A DNA stretch of 10,646 nt. Source: Bacillota bacterium (GTDB taxonomy: Bacteria > Bacillota > Clostridia > Christensenellales > Borkfalkiaceae). How positions within the stretch are numbered: the stretch's first letter is position 1; each line of letters begins with the position of its first letter. The notes below the pieces were generated by a model. The model ran no database searches. It saw only the letters and a list, made by a program, of their open reading frames with translations, and was not told the DNA's origin. This document shows, one piece after another, positions 1 to 6,366 of the stretch. The stretch is from NCBI GenBank assembly GCA_003343765.1, contig QAKO01000080.1:1-10646 (forward strand). The letters are read 5' to 3'. Position numbers and translations under genes: made by a program.

Positions 1-179
1 TTCTCTCTTTTGTGCTATGCCCTTTTTTTCGTGCAAATTTTTTCTTCGGAGGACAAAAATTTGTAGGGAAACAAGACAAAGACCGTTCAGATAACGGCGA
101 GCGGCACGGCAAGGATTTATTCTTTGCCAAAGTGGAAGCGGGCGTTTTTCTTTATGCTGTTAAAGCAGGGAGGTGGCAG

Positions 180-380
180 ATGAACCTTCTCGCAGCGAAG
201 ATCTATAACGACGGCAGTAACTGGATCGCTATAACTCATACGGAAAAACCTTATAAACCTAGGCGGCAACGAAAGAAACGAGAAAAGAGTGAAGAACTCC
301 AACAGTTTGAAACGGCTTTTACTAAATCCAAGGGAAAGAGAACAAAGTCGATATCGCATCTGTTTTGCGCTATAAACTGA
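180..380 (+). CDS. Small basic hypothetical protein, possible N-terminal remnant of a replication protein
   Basis: A 66-residue ORF. The frame is open from base 12, but I chose the ATG at 180 because GGGAGGTG at 168-175, a near-perfect Shine-Dalgarno, precedes it. The N-terminus (AKIYNDGSNWIAI, about residues 6-18) looks like a small beta-strand unit. The rest is very basic, with KPRRQRKKREK at about residues 34-44. I see no signal peptide or membrane segment. From memory, some rolling-circle Rep-like proteins of Firmicutes mobile elements begin with a similar 'AKIY..(G)..IAI' stretch followed by a basic region. If so, this is a truncated 5' fragment, since such proteins are several hundred residues long. 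A strong hairpin follows directly and an insertion-sequence remnant lies downstream, so the locus looks decayed. The function is not established. Confidence 0.4.
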   Translation: MNLLAAKIYNDGSNWIAITHTEKPYKPRRQRKKREKSEELQQFETAFTKSKGKRTKSISHLFCAIN

Positions 381-392
381 ATCGATGAAAAG

Positions 393-425
393 AAGCGCGT
401 GGGTTTTACAAGAACTCACGCGCTT
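393..425 (+). terminator. Long hairpin downstream of the small ORF; terminator or IS left-end hairpin
   Basis: Bases 393-405 pair with 413-425: 13 bp with one G-T wobble and a 7-nt loop. The flanks are only moderately T-rich on either strand, so termination would be modest. It sits 13 bases after the stop of the small ORF. It also sits about 40 bases before the transposase remnant, where IS200/IS605 elements carry their left-end hairpin. Both readings are possible. Confidence 0.5.
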
Positions 426-467
426 TCTTATGTTCTGTTTCTCTCAATTTCATAGTGTCCATAATAA

Positions 468-596
468 TTGGTTACAACAGTAGGAAAGAACACGGCAGCG
501 ATAAAAGAATACATAGAAAACCAGTTGAAGAAGGATAAAGGAAGCGAGCAATTAAGTATATTCGACCCGCGCGACCCGTTTACGGGTAGCAAGTAA
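468..596 (+). pseudogene. tnpA: IS200/IS605 family transposase (TnpA, Y1 HUH), C-terminal remnant
   Basis: About 42 codons of open frame end in TAA at 594-596, with an in-frame stop at 465-467 and no start codon. The residues VTTVGKN followed by KEYIENQL match the C-terminal end of Y1 transposases. There the tyrosine of the YIxNQ motif (codon 510-512) is the catalytic nucleophile that cuts single-stranded DNA. The tail FDPRDPFTGSK resembles the 'DPF-G' endings of clostridial TnpA copies. A full TnpA has about 130-150 residues. The N-terminal part with the HUH metal-binding motif is missing, and bases 426-467 do not encode it in any frame I tried. The copy cannot be active alone. It is identified from motif memory, not by a search. 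Confidence 0.65.
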
Positions 597-599
597 CCA

Positions 600-1040
600 A
601 TGCATGGCTGGCAGGCCAATAAAAAGCACACTTGTGCGCAGCCAGTAAAGTTTAGGGTTATACTCGAAAATGAAATACCCCGCGTTTCCACGCGGGGATT
701 TTTATTCTGTGCTAAAGATGCAGGAGTTGAGAAGATAGAAGTCAGCGAAATCCATCGTCGACAAAACAGCGGATACCCACTTCGCACGCATACACAGGTT
801 TTCGCAAAATGGAACGGAAAATGGTGTGAAGCACCCGATAATACTTCTCCCGTTCTCTTTGGAGAAAACGGTTACGACAGCGCAAAAGTTTGTATTTCTG
901 CTTTTACCGATCTCTTCCGTGCTTATTATGAGCTCGGCGAAAAATATGATGAAAACCATCTGCTTGTGAAAGAATTGCGGAATACAGTCGTATATGGGCT
1001 GACTGATGAAGAATATCTCTCCATCGCTCGTAGCAATTGA
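600..1040 (+). pseudogene. Orphan 3' gene fragment fused in frame to IS-end sequence
   Basis: The open frame runs 146 codons from ATG 600, but that ATG lies 3 bases after the TnpA stop and has no Shine-Dalgarno. The first 35-40 codons are insertion-sequence end DNA, including the hairpin at 678-697. From about base 705 the composition becomes that of a real protein: acidic and well mixed, with an aromatic stretch such as FRAYYELGEKYDENH and an end EEYLSIARSN. There is no ATG, GTG or TTG suitable as a start after the IS end, so I read this as the C-terminal part of a gene broken by the insertion. I do not recognise the family. Codon use avoids NCG codons (about one in 22 Ala/Thr/Ser/Pro codons), unlike the uvr genes. 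A strong terminator follows at 1065. Confidence 0.4.
678..697 (+). terminator. Terminator-like hairpin, probable right-end hairpin of the IS remnant
   Basis: CCCCGCG at 678-684 pairs perfectly with CGCGGGG at 691-697, and T685-A690 adds an eighth pair. ATTTTTATT follows, giving a plus-strand rho-independent terminator shape. It lies about 80 bases after the transposase stop, where IS200/IS605 elements carry a subterminal palindrome that also acts as a terminator. Confidence 0.6.
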
Positions 1041-1064
1041 GTTTCCTTAGGTTGTCTCTAATTT

Positions 1065-1110
1065 GAGAGAAAAAGAGTGCATTTTGCGACCTTTTTCTCT
1101 CCCGGTTTTT
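1065..1110 (+). terminator. Rho-independent terminator after the orphan fragment
   Basis: GAGAGAAAAAG at 1065-1075 pairs perfectly with CTTTTTCTCTC at 1091-1101 (11 bp). After CCGG comes a T-run at 1106-1110, then TTGTTT. It lies 25 bases downstream of the stop at 1040, which suggests that the upstream fragment was once an expressed gene. Confidence 0.65.
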
Positions 1111-1465
1111 GTTGTTTACTTTAATAAACGTTTTTTGGTTGAATGTCTGTAATCTGTAACTTTTTCGTCAGACTTTGATGCTGTTTCTGATTTATACACC
1201 CGACGCAAAAGATGGCAAAAAACACCATTTTTGTGTTTGCGGAAAGGAACTATAGACAAGATAAGAAAAATCGATTTGACCGTGAGTAGGTAAGGAATCA
1301 AGGAGCCGTGCAAAACAGTGCTTGCGCAGGGGGAATGGTTTTGCTGTAAAAGTGTTTTAAGCAAATATCGGGTATCGGATCAGGAGATCAGATACAGAAA
1401 AGCATAAAATCATATGATTCAGAACGGTATGGGATTGAGCAGAAATAAGGACGTTTTGCAAAAAT
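1111..1465. other. Non-coding stretch with nothing recognised
   Basis: I found no ORF with a ribosome binding site on either strand and no RNA gene or repeat. The longest open frames are short, lack a Shine-Dalgarno, and read as random. A 25-codon frame from ATG 1212 has no ribosome binding site. The stretch separates the decayed mobile DNA from the acyl-CoA synthetase terminator and may itself be decayed. Confidence 0.5.
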
Positions 1466-1505
1466 TAAAATGCCCGTCAGAGCAAAGGGATTGCTCTGAC
1501 GGGCG
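1465..1505 (-). terminator. Terminator of the acyl-CoA synthetase gene
   Basis: Bases 1472-1485 pair perfectly with 1491-1504: 14 bp, GC-rich at the base, with a 5-nt loop. Read on the minus strand, the stem is followed by ATTTTAATTTTTG. On the plus strand no T-run follows, so it acts on the minus strand. It starts 8 bases past the synthetase stop. Confidence 0.85.
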
Positions 1506-1512
1506 GAATGAT

Positions 1513-3183
1513 TCAGCTACGATTGGAATCGTTTTCACGGATTTCTACGCGGCGGATCTTGCCGCTGATTGTTTTGGGTAACTCGCGGACGAATTCGACA
1601 ACGCGCGGATATTTGTAAGGCGCGGTTGTTTTTTTGACGTAATTTTGTAATTCTTTGGCAAGTTCATCGCTGGGTAAAAATCCTTTGGCAAGGACGATGG
1701 TCGCCTTGACGAGCTGACCGCGGACGCCTTCGGGATCGGGAACGCCGGTGATAGCGCATTCGAGTACAGCAGGGTGTTCCATGAGTGCGCTTTCCACTTC
1801 GAAAGGCCCGATGCGATAGCCGGAGCTTTTGATGATATCGTCTTTTCTTCCGACAAACCAATAATAACCGTCGCTGTCGCAGTAAGCGAGATCGCCGAGG
1901 TGATAGTATCCGTCGTATATGACGGTTTCGGTCAGTTCAGAGTCTTTGTAATATCCCGCGAAAATACCTTCCTGCGGTTCGCGCAAACGGATGCAGATTT
2001 CGCCTGTTTCGCCCTGTTCGACGGGATTGCCGTCATTATCCAGAAGCTGGACATAATAGAGAGGGGAAGGTTTTCCCATGGATCCGGGTCGGATTTCCAT
2101 GAATTCGGAGAAGGTGGCGCAGACGATCGTTGTTTCAGTCTGACCGAAGCCTTCGTAGATGGGATGTCCCGTTTTGAGGCGGATCTGTCTGTAAATTTCG
2201 GGGTTGAGAGCTTCACCTGCGGTCATCATATATTTTATAGATGAGAGGTCGTATTTGCTCAGATCGTTTTTGATCATAAAGCGATAGACAGTCGGCGGAG
2301 CGCAGAATGTAGTGATTTTATATTTCGTGATATGGTTGAGCAAATCTTCGGGATCGAATCTCCCGTGGAAATCGTAAACGAAGATCGCGGAGCCGCAGAG
2401 CCATTGTCCGAAGAGTTTCCCCCAACTGGCTTTGGCCCAACCAGTTTCGGCGAGGGTAAAATGCAGACCGTCGTCGATGCAGTTCAGCCAGTAACGAGCG
2501 GTGACAATATGTCCGAGAGAATAGCGTTCGCTGAGCGTTACCATTTTGGGAAGACCTGTTGTGCCGGAAGTAAAATAGAGCAGAATAATATCTTCTGCGC
2601 TGCGCAGAGTTTCGTATTCGGTCCGGAGTATGTCGCTCTGTTTTTCTGTTTCGGCGGTGTAATCGATAAATCCTTCGCGCGGCTGACAGCAGATGAGGTA
2701 TTCTACGGAGGGAACTTTTTTTGCGGCTTTGCAGACATTTTCGCAGAGTTCATCCTCGTTGACACAGATCACGGCTTTTACGGCAGCTTTTTCCATGCGG
2801 TATACGAGATCTTTTTCCATGAGCATATGGGTTGCGGGAATTGCGATGGCGCCGATTTTTGCGAGAGCCATGAGGGCGATCCAGTACTCATAGCGACGTT
2901 GCAGAATGACGAGAACGGTATCGCCGCGGTTTATTCCGAGCGAGAGAAAGAAATTGGCTGCCTTATCGGAAAGCTGCTTTATGTCGGCAAAGCTGAAGAT
3001 GCGTTCATTGCCGTAGTCGTCGCACCACACGAGCGCGCGTTTGGTTGGTTCGAGGCGAGCGTATTCGTCTACGACGTCGTAAGCGAAGTTGAAATTCTCG
3101 GGAACATTGAGATGAAAATGGTTGTAAAAATCGTTGTAATCGCGAAATTGTGCCGCGTTGGAAAAACGGCTCAAAAGATTCAT
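1513..3183 (-). CDS. Medium-chain acyl-CoA synthetase (ACSM-like, AMP-forming)
   Basis: A 556-residue cytosolic ligase of the ANL superfamily. The family activates a carboxylic acid with ATP to an acyl-adenylate, then to the CoA thioester. I chose the ATG at 3183 because GGAGGG lies 8 bases upstream. A TTG at 3207, eight codons earlier, has no comparable site. Motifs in order are the phosphate-binding loop YFTSGTTGLPK (203-213), YEGFGQTET (343-351), HLGDL (428-432) with the adenosine-binding aspartate, the hinge and CoA region GRKDDIIKSSGYRIGPFEVE (445-463), and PKTISGK (536-542) with the catalytic lysine at 542. The motif AETGWAKASWGK and the C-terminal half resemble ACSM medium-chain synthetases more than acetyl-CoA synthetase. 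The substrate is not readable; medium or branched-chain fatty acids or aromatic acids are candidates. It is a single-gene unit, divergent from the small-protein operon. Confidence 0.9.
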   Translation of the reverse strand: MNLLSRFSNAAQFRDYNDFYNHFHLNVPENFNFAYDVVDEYARLEPTKRALVWCDDYGNERIFSFADIKQLSDKAANFFLSLGINRGDTVLVILQRRYEYWIALMALAKIGAIAIPATHMLMEKDLVYRMEKAAVKAVICVNEDELCENVCKAAKKVPSVEYLICCQPREGFIDYTAETEKQSDILRTEYETLRSAEDIILLYFTSGTTGLPKMVTLSERYSLGHIVTARYWLNCIDDGLHFTLAETGWAKASWGKLFGQWLCGSAIFVYDFHGRFDPEDLLNHITKYKITTFCAPPTVYRFMIKNDLSKYDLSSIKYMMTAGEALNPEIYRQIRLKTGHPIYEGFGQTETTIVCATFSEFMEIRPGSMGKPSPLYYVQLLDNDGNPVEQGETGEICIRLREPQEGIFAGYYKDSELTETVIYDGYYHLGDLAYCDSDGYYWFVGRKDDIIKSSGYRIGPFEVESALMEHPAVLECAITGVPDPEGVRGQLVKATIVLAKGFLPSDELAKELQNYVKKTTAPYKYPRVVEFVRELPKTISGKIRRVEIRENDSNRS

Positions 3184-3228
3184 TGCAAAGGCCCTCCGTA
3201 CAGGCAAGTAACCTGAATATCAATGATT

Positions 3229-3237
3229 ATTGTACCA
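3229..3237 (-). promoter_or_regulatory. Extended -10 promoter for the acyl-CoA synthetase
   Basis: On the minus strand the sequence reads TGG then TACAAT, with the -10 box at 3229-3234 and a TGn extension at 3235-3237. The -35 region is weak (about TTTATT), as expected for an extended -10 promoter. The implied leader is roughly 40 bases. Confidence 0.5.
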
Positions 3238-3295
3238 TAAAGCGGATAAATAATAAAGTGTATTTTGAAATTTATCGAAAAAATTGCTTGATTAT

Positions 3296-3324
3296 TTGCA
3301 AAACAGCGAGTCGGATGGTATAAT
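3296..3324 (+). promoter_or_regulatory. Sigma-A type promoter of the small membrane-protein operon
   Basis: TTGCAA at 3296-3301, a 17-base spacer, then TATAAT at 3319-3324, with an extended -10 TGG at 3316-3318. This is close to consensus. Transcription would start near 3331, giving a leader of about 60 bases before the ATG at 3390. Confidence 0.8.
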
Positions 3325-3351
3325 ATAAAGAAAAAAGAGACATAAAAAAAG

Positions 3352-3384
3352 TACGGTGAACAGAATCACCGTAAAATCGGTGAT
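3352..3384 (+). promoter_or_regulatory. Leader with two alternative hairpins and the ribosome binding site
   Basis: TACGGTGA (3352-3359) pairs perfectly with TCACCGTA (3366-3373). ATCACC (3365-3370), inside the second arm, is also the perfect complement of GGTGAT (3379-3384), the Shine-Dalgarno placed 5 bases before the ATG. The two hairpins cannot form together. The first leaves the ribosome site free and the second hides it. The pairing is visible in the sequence; regulation through it is inference. Confidence 0.45.
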
Positions 3385-3389
3385 GAAAA

Positions 3390-3761
3390 ATGCTGGACAA
3401 ACTAACGGCATCGGTGCTGGCGGCGGTCAATTCGGAAACGGACGGGACGTATAAGGTACTGGAAGAAAGCGAAATCATGGCGGAGATTCCGCCGCGTCTG
3501 AAAACGGATTCTGCAGGGTTAGCGAATGCAATGCGGTATTTATCGGAACGCGGCTATATCGACATACGCTATTCGGAGAAAGGCACATATTGTGTCTGCT
3601 CGTTGCCGAAGGGCAGGACGTACGACGAGACGGCGGGAGCGGAGCGGTATCGCGGCAAGCGAACTTTTCGCAACCAGATGCTTCTGACGTTTTTCGGTGC
3701 GTTGGCAGGAGCTTTTGTGGGCGGATGCCTGGCCGGACTTTTATTTTTATTGATTTTGTAG
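3390..3761 (+). CDS. Small tail-anchored protein with winged-helix-like N-terminus (paralogue 1)
   Basis: A 123-residue protein I cannot assign to a named family. Residues 1-72 have the helix-helix-helix-strand order of a winged helix: a helix at about 1-14, EIMAEIPP (28-35), then AGLANAMRYLSERGYIDI (42-59) followed by a wing-like strand pair YSEKGTYCVCSL (61-72). A basic linker precedes one glycine-rich membrane helix at about 97-123 with GxxxG/A spacings, right at the C-terminus. The N-terminus would therefore be in the cytoplasm if the protein is tail-anchored. GGTGAT five bases before the ATG fixes the start. The next gene has the same layout, 48 bases downstream, in the same transcript. 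A membrane-tethered DNA-binding or sensor protein is possible, but the DNA-binding role is inference. Confidence 0.75.
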   Translation: MLDKLTASVLAAVNSETDGTYKVLEESEIMAEIPPRLKTDSAGLANAMRYLSERGYIDIRYSEKGTYCVCSLPKGRTYDETAGAERYRGKRTFRNQMLLTFFGALAGAFVGGCLAGLLFLLIL

Positions 3762-3809
3762 GAAAGGAAAAGACCGCGGAAGGGGCGGAATGCGCCGAAG
3801 GAACGGGAA

Positions 3810-4169
3810 ATGTTAAACAAAGAAGAGAACGAAGTGATGCGTGCTGTGTACGATATGTGTGACGGGAAAGACAGTTGTCTTGTGAGTCCGATGGAGATCA
3901 TGAGCATTCTTCCTGTCAAGAGAAAGTACACGCCGGAGCGAGTGGAAAAGATTTTGCGGTCGCTGGAACTGGATGATTATTTCGATCTGATCGAATCGGA
4001 TCGGAAGGGTGAAAAGATGTATGTGATCACATTACATCCGAACGGAATGGCGTATAAGCGGACAGCTCTGCAGGTACGGCGCAGTGTTGCGTTCAAGATC
4101 GGCTTGTCGGTTGCCGGAGCAGTGATCACGTTTGTGGTCGGTCTTTTGCTGAAAATTATTTTTACCTGA
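3810..4169 (+). CDS. Small tail-anchored protein with winged-helix-like N-terminus (paralogue 2)
   Basis: A 119-residue protein that starts MLNK, as its neighbour starts MLDK, and follows the same plan. Helical segments lie at about 2-18, 27-34 and 42-53. A wing-like part runs through DYFDLIESDRKGEKMYVITL at 56-75, then comes HPNG, a basic linker, and one membrane helix at about 94-117. The stretch 'L-x-(3)-YFDL..SDRKGEKMYV..LHPNG' matches 'L-x-(3)-GYIDI.YSEKGTYCV.SLPKG' of the upstream protein, so the two look like diverged duplicates. GAAGGAA at 3797-3803 is the likely ribosome site. The gene is the last in the operon, with a terminator at 4227. No family name is recognised. The two proteins may work as a heterodimer, but nothing in the sequence proves it. 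Confidence 0.75.
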   Translation: MLNKEENEVMRAVYDMCDGKDSCLVSPMEIMSILPVKRKYTPERVEKILRSLELDDYFDLIESDRKGEKMYVITLHPNGMAYKRTALQVRRSVAFKIGLSVAGAVITFVVGLLLKIIFT

Positions 4170-4226
4170 AAGGCCGCAAGTTTGGCGGGACAGAGCTGTG
4201 TATTTGCGAGCATATTTTTTTGAAAC

Positions 4227-4254
4227 TGCAATGCTTTCGGGCGTTGCAATTTTT
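4227..4254 (+). terminator. Rho-independent terminator of the small membrane-protein operon
   Basis: TGCAATGC (4227-4234) pairs with GCGTTGCA (4241-4248): 8 bp with one wobble and a 6-nt loop, followed by ATTTTTAT. It lies 57 bases after the stop at 4169 and before the uvrB promoter, so uvrBA is a separate transcription unit. Confidence 0.75.
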
Positions 4255-4273
4255 ATGTGATCATGCGGAATGC

Positions 4274-4302
4274 TTGACTTGCAGCAGCAATTTGTATATA
4301 AT
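4274..4302 (+). promoter_or_regulatory. Sigma-A type promoter of uvrBA
   Basis: TTGACT at 4274-4279, a 17-base spacer, then TATAAT at 4297-4302, near-perfect consensus. Transcription would start at about 4309, giving a leader of about 85 bases. This rules out the in-frame TTG at 4314 as the uvrB start, because it would be almost at the transcript's 5' end with no ribosome site. Confidence 0.85.
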
Positions 4303-4307
4303 ATTTT

Positions 4308-4319
4308 AAACATTTGTTT
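4308..4319 (+). promoter_or_regulatory. Candidate LexA (SOS) operator over the uvrB transcription start
   Basis: AAACATTTGTTT is an inverted repeat with AAAC/GTTT arms and a 4-base centre. The Firmicutes LexA box is CGAAC-N4-GTTCG-like (core GAAC-N4-GTTC). Here AAC-N4-GTT is kept, but the outer G and C are A and T. Its place, 5 bases after the -10 box, suits a repressor site, and uvrBA is SOS-controlled in Bacillus subtilis. The match is imperfect. Confidence 0.35.
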
Positions 4320-4394
4320 GTTGTTGTTTTGATTCAGGGGGAGAAGAAACAGGGAAGTGCGGCCGGGAAGGTTGCGGGAGGATACAGGAGAAAA

Positions 4395-6356
4395 ATGGCG
4401 GATTTTGAACTGGTATCGGCATACAAACCTACGGGGGATCAGCCGCAGGCGATTGAAAAGCTGACGGAAGGGGTGCTGGACGGGATACGTACGCAGGTTT
4501 TAGTTGGGGTAACGGGAAGCGGAAAGACGTTTACGATGGCGAACGTGATCAAGAACGTAAACCGTCCGACGCTTGTGATTGCGCACAATAAGACGCTTGC
4601 GGCGCAGCTTTGCAACGAATTCCGCGAGTTTTTTCCGCACAACCGCGTGGAGTATTTTGTCAGTTATTATGATTATTATCAGCCGGAGAGTTACATTCCG
4701 AGCACGGACACATATATAGAGAAAGACATGTCGGTCAACGATGAGATCGACAAATTGCGAAACAGTGCGACGGCGAGCCTGGGTGAGCGGTCGGATACGC
4801 TTGTGGTGGCGTCGGTGTCGTGTATTTACGGTTTGGGTGCGCCGGAAGAGTATTTTGATCTGGCGATATCTCTGCGGCCTGGGGATACGCTTTCGAGAGA
4901 TGATCTTCTGTGCCGTCTGATCGAATTGCAATATGAAAGGAAGGACGTTGATTTTACGCGTTCGTCGTTTCGTGTGCGCGGGGATATTGTGGAAATTTTC
5001 CCGGCGGGGAACTCGGAAATTGCGATCCGAGTGGAATTTTTCGGGGATGAGATCGACAGGTTATGTGAAGAAGAAGTTGTGACGGGTAAAATTACGGCAG
5101 AACTGAAGCATATTTGTATTTTCCCTGCAAGCCACTATGCAGTGGGGAGCGCGAAGATGACGGCGGCGCTTGCGGCGATCGAATGTGATCTTGAAGATGA
5201 AGTGAAGGCGTTCCGAGATGACGGGAAGCTGCTGGAAGCGCAGCGTCTGGAACAGCGTACGCGCTATGATATTGAGATGATGCGGGAAGTCGGGTATTGC
5301 AGCGGGGTAGAAAATTACAGCCGCTATTTTGACGGAAGGAAACCGGGGGAACCGTCTTTCACGCTTTTGGATTATTTCCCCGACAATTTTCTGGTTTTTA
5401 TCGATGAAAGTCATATGACGATTCCGCAGATCCGTGCAATGTACCGCGGTGATCTTTCGAGAAAGACGAATCTGGTGAATTACGGATTCCGTATGCGTTC
5501 GGCGTACGACAACAGGCCGTTGACTTTTGAAGAGTTTGACGCAAGAGTGCCGCAGATGATTTGCGTATCGGCGACGCCTGCCGAGTATGAGCTGGGAGAG
5601 GCTGGGCAGGTTGTGGAACAGATCATTCGTCCGACAGGGCTTCTCGATCCCGAGATCGAGGTACGGCCGGTGAAAGGGCAGATCGACGATCTTCTGGGTG
5701 AGATCCGCAAGGTGACAGAGGCGGACGGCAGGGTGCTGATCACGACGCTCACGAAGCGAATGGCGGAAAATCTGACCGATTATCTGAAGGAAAACGGGGT
5801 CAAAGTCCGGTATATGCACAGCGATATCGATACGCTGGAGAGGATCGATATCGTCAACGGTTTGCGCAGCGGGGAATTTGACGTACTTTGCGGAATTAAC
5901 CTTTTGCGGGAAGGTCTGGACATGCCGGAAGTGAAGCTGGTGGCGATCCTGGATGCAGACAAGGAAGGTTTTCTGCGAAGCGATACGGCATTGATCCAGA
6001 CGATCGGACGGGCGGCGCGAAATGCAGAGGGCCGCGTGATCATGTATGCGGATACGATAACGGGAAGCATGCGCCGTGCGATCGACGAAACAAACCGCCG
6101 CAGACAGGTGCAGAAGCAATACAACGAAGAGCACGGGATCGTGCCGAAGACGATCATCAAGCAAGTAAAAAGTACGCTGAACATAACGAAGAAACAGCAG
6201 ACGGAAGGAGCGGACAAAATCAGGAAAGAGGATATTCCGGCGGAGATCGAAAAGCTGAAAGCGCTGATGAAAGTGGCGTCAAATCAGTTGGATTTTGAAA
6301 AGGCGATCGAAATACGGGATACGATCAATCAGCTGAAGAAACGTCTGCGGAAATGA
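4395..6356 (+). CDS. uvrB: UvrABC excinuclease subunit B
   Basis: A 653-residue DNA helicase-like ATPase of nucleotide excision repair. UvrA loads it at damaged DNA, it verifies the lesion, and it recruits UvrC for the incisions. The start is ATG 4395 with CAGGAG just upstream, and the length fits the family. Motifs seen are Walker A GVTGSGKT (38-45), the beta-hairpin that clamps one DNA strand with YYDYYQPESYIPSTDTYIEKD-type residues (91-111), DEAD-like box DESH (337-340), VSATP (391-395), helicase motif VI QTIGRAAR (535-542), and the C-terminal UVR coiled-coil domain (about 617-651) that binds UvrC. All key residues are present, so the protein should be active. It is the first gene of the operon. 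Its stop TGA at 6354-6356 overlaps the GAGG ribosome site of uvrA. Confidence 0.98.
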   Translation: MADFELVSAYKPTGDQPQAIEKLTEGVLDGIRTQVLVGVTGSGKTFTMANVIKNVNRPTLVIAHNKTLAAQLCNEFREFFPHNRVEYFVSYYDYYQPESYIPSTDTYIEKDMSVNDEIDKLRNSATASLGERSDTLVVASVSCIYGLGAPEEYFDLAISLRPGDTLSRDDLLCRLIELQYERKDVDFTRSSFRVRGDIVEIFPAGNSEIAIRVEFFGDEIDRLCEEEVVTGKITAELKHICIFPASHYAVGSAKMTAALAAIECDLEDEVKAFRDDGKLLEAQRLEQRTRYDIEMMREVGYCSGVENYSRYFDGRKPGEPSFTLLDYFPDNFLVFIDESHMTIPQIRAMYRGDLSRKTNLVNYGFRMRSAYDNRPLTFEEFDARVPQMICVSATPAEYELGEAGQVVEQIIRPTGLLDPEIEVRPVKGQIDDLLGEIRKVTEADGRVLITTLTKRMAENLTDYLKENGVKVRYMHSDIDTLERIDIVNGLRSGEFDVLCGINLLREGLDMPEVKLVAILDADKEGFLRSDTALIQTIGRAARNAEGRVIMYADTITGSMRRAIDETNRRRQVQKQYNEEHGIVPKTIIKQVKSTLNITKKQQTEGADKIRKEDIPAEIEKLKALMKVASNQLDFEKAIEIRDTINQLKKRLRK

Positions 6357-6366
6357 GGCAAAAAGA

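Noticed and set aside
1212..1289. 25-codon ORF starting MAKNTIFVFAERN
   Set aside because: No Shine-Dalgarno and no recognised similarity, in a stretch otherwise without coding signal.
3184..3207. Upstream TTG start for the acyl-CoA synthetase
   Set aside because: No Shine-Dalgarno precedes it, and the GGAGGG inside this stretch is correctly spaced for the ATG at 3183.
2332..3216. Plus-strand open frame of 294 codons opposite the acyl-CoA synthetase
   Set aside because: An antisense shadow of a complete, motif-rich gene; no ribosome site or recognisable domain.
3790..3813. Eight-codon ORF overlapping the start of the second small membrane protein (ATG 3790, TAA 3811-3813)
   Set aside because: Too short to support as a gene. 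The stop overlaps the next start, so coupling is imaginable, but nothing else favours it.
4314..4394. N-terminal extension of UvrB from TTG 4314 (27 extra residues)
   Set aside because: The TTG lies about 5 bases after the predicted transcription start and has no ribosome site. ATG 4395 has CAGGAG and begins the normal UvrB N-terminus.
5061..6164. Long minus-strand open frame of 367 codons opposite uvrB
   Set aside because: It is an antisense shadow of uvrB, His/Arg-rich and without domains or a ribosome site. The high use of NCG codons in uvrB keeps this frame free of stops.
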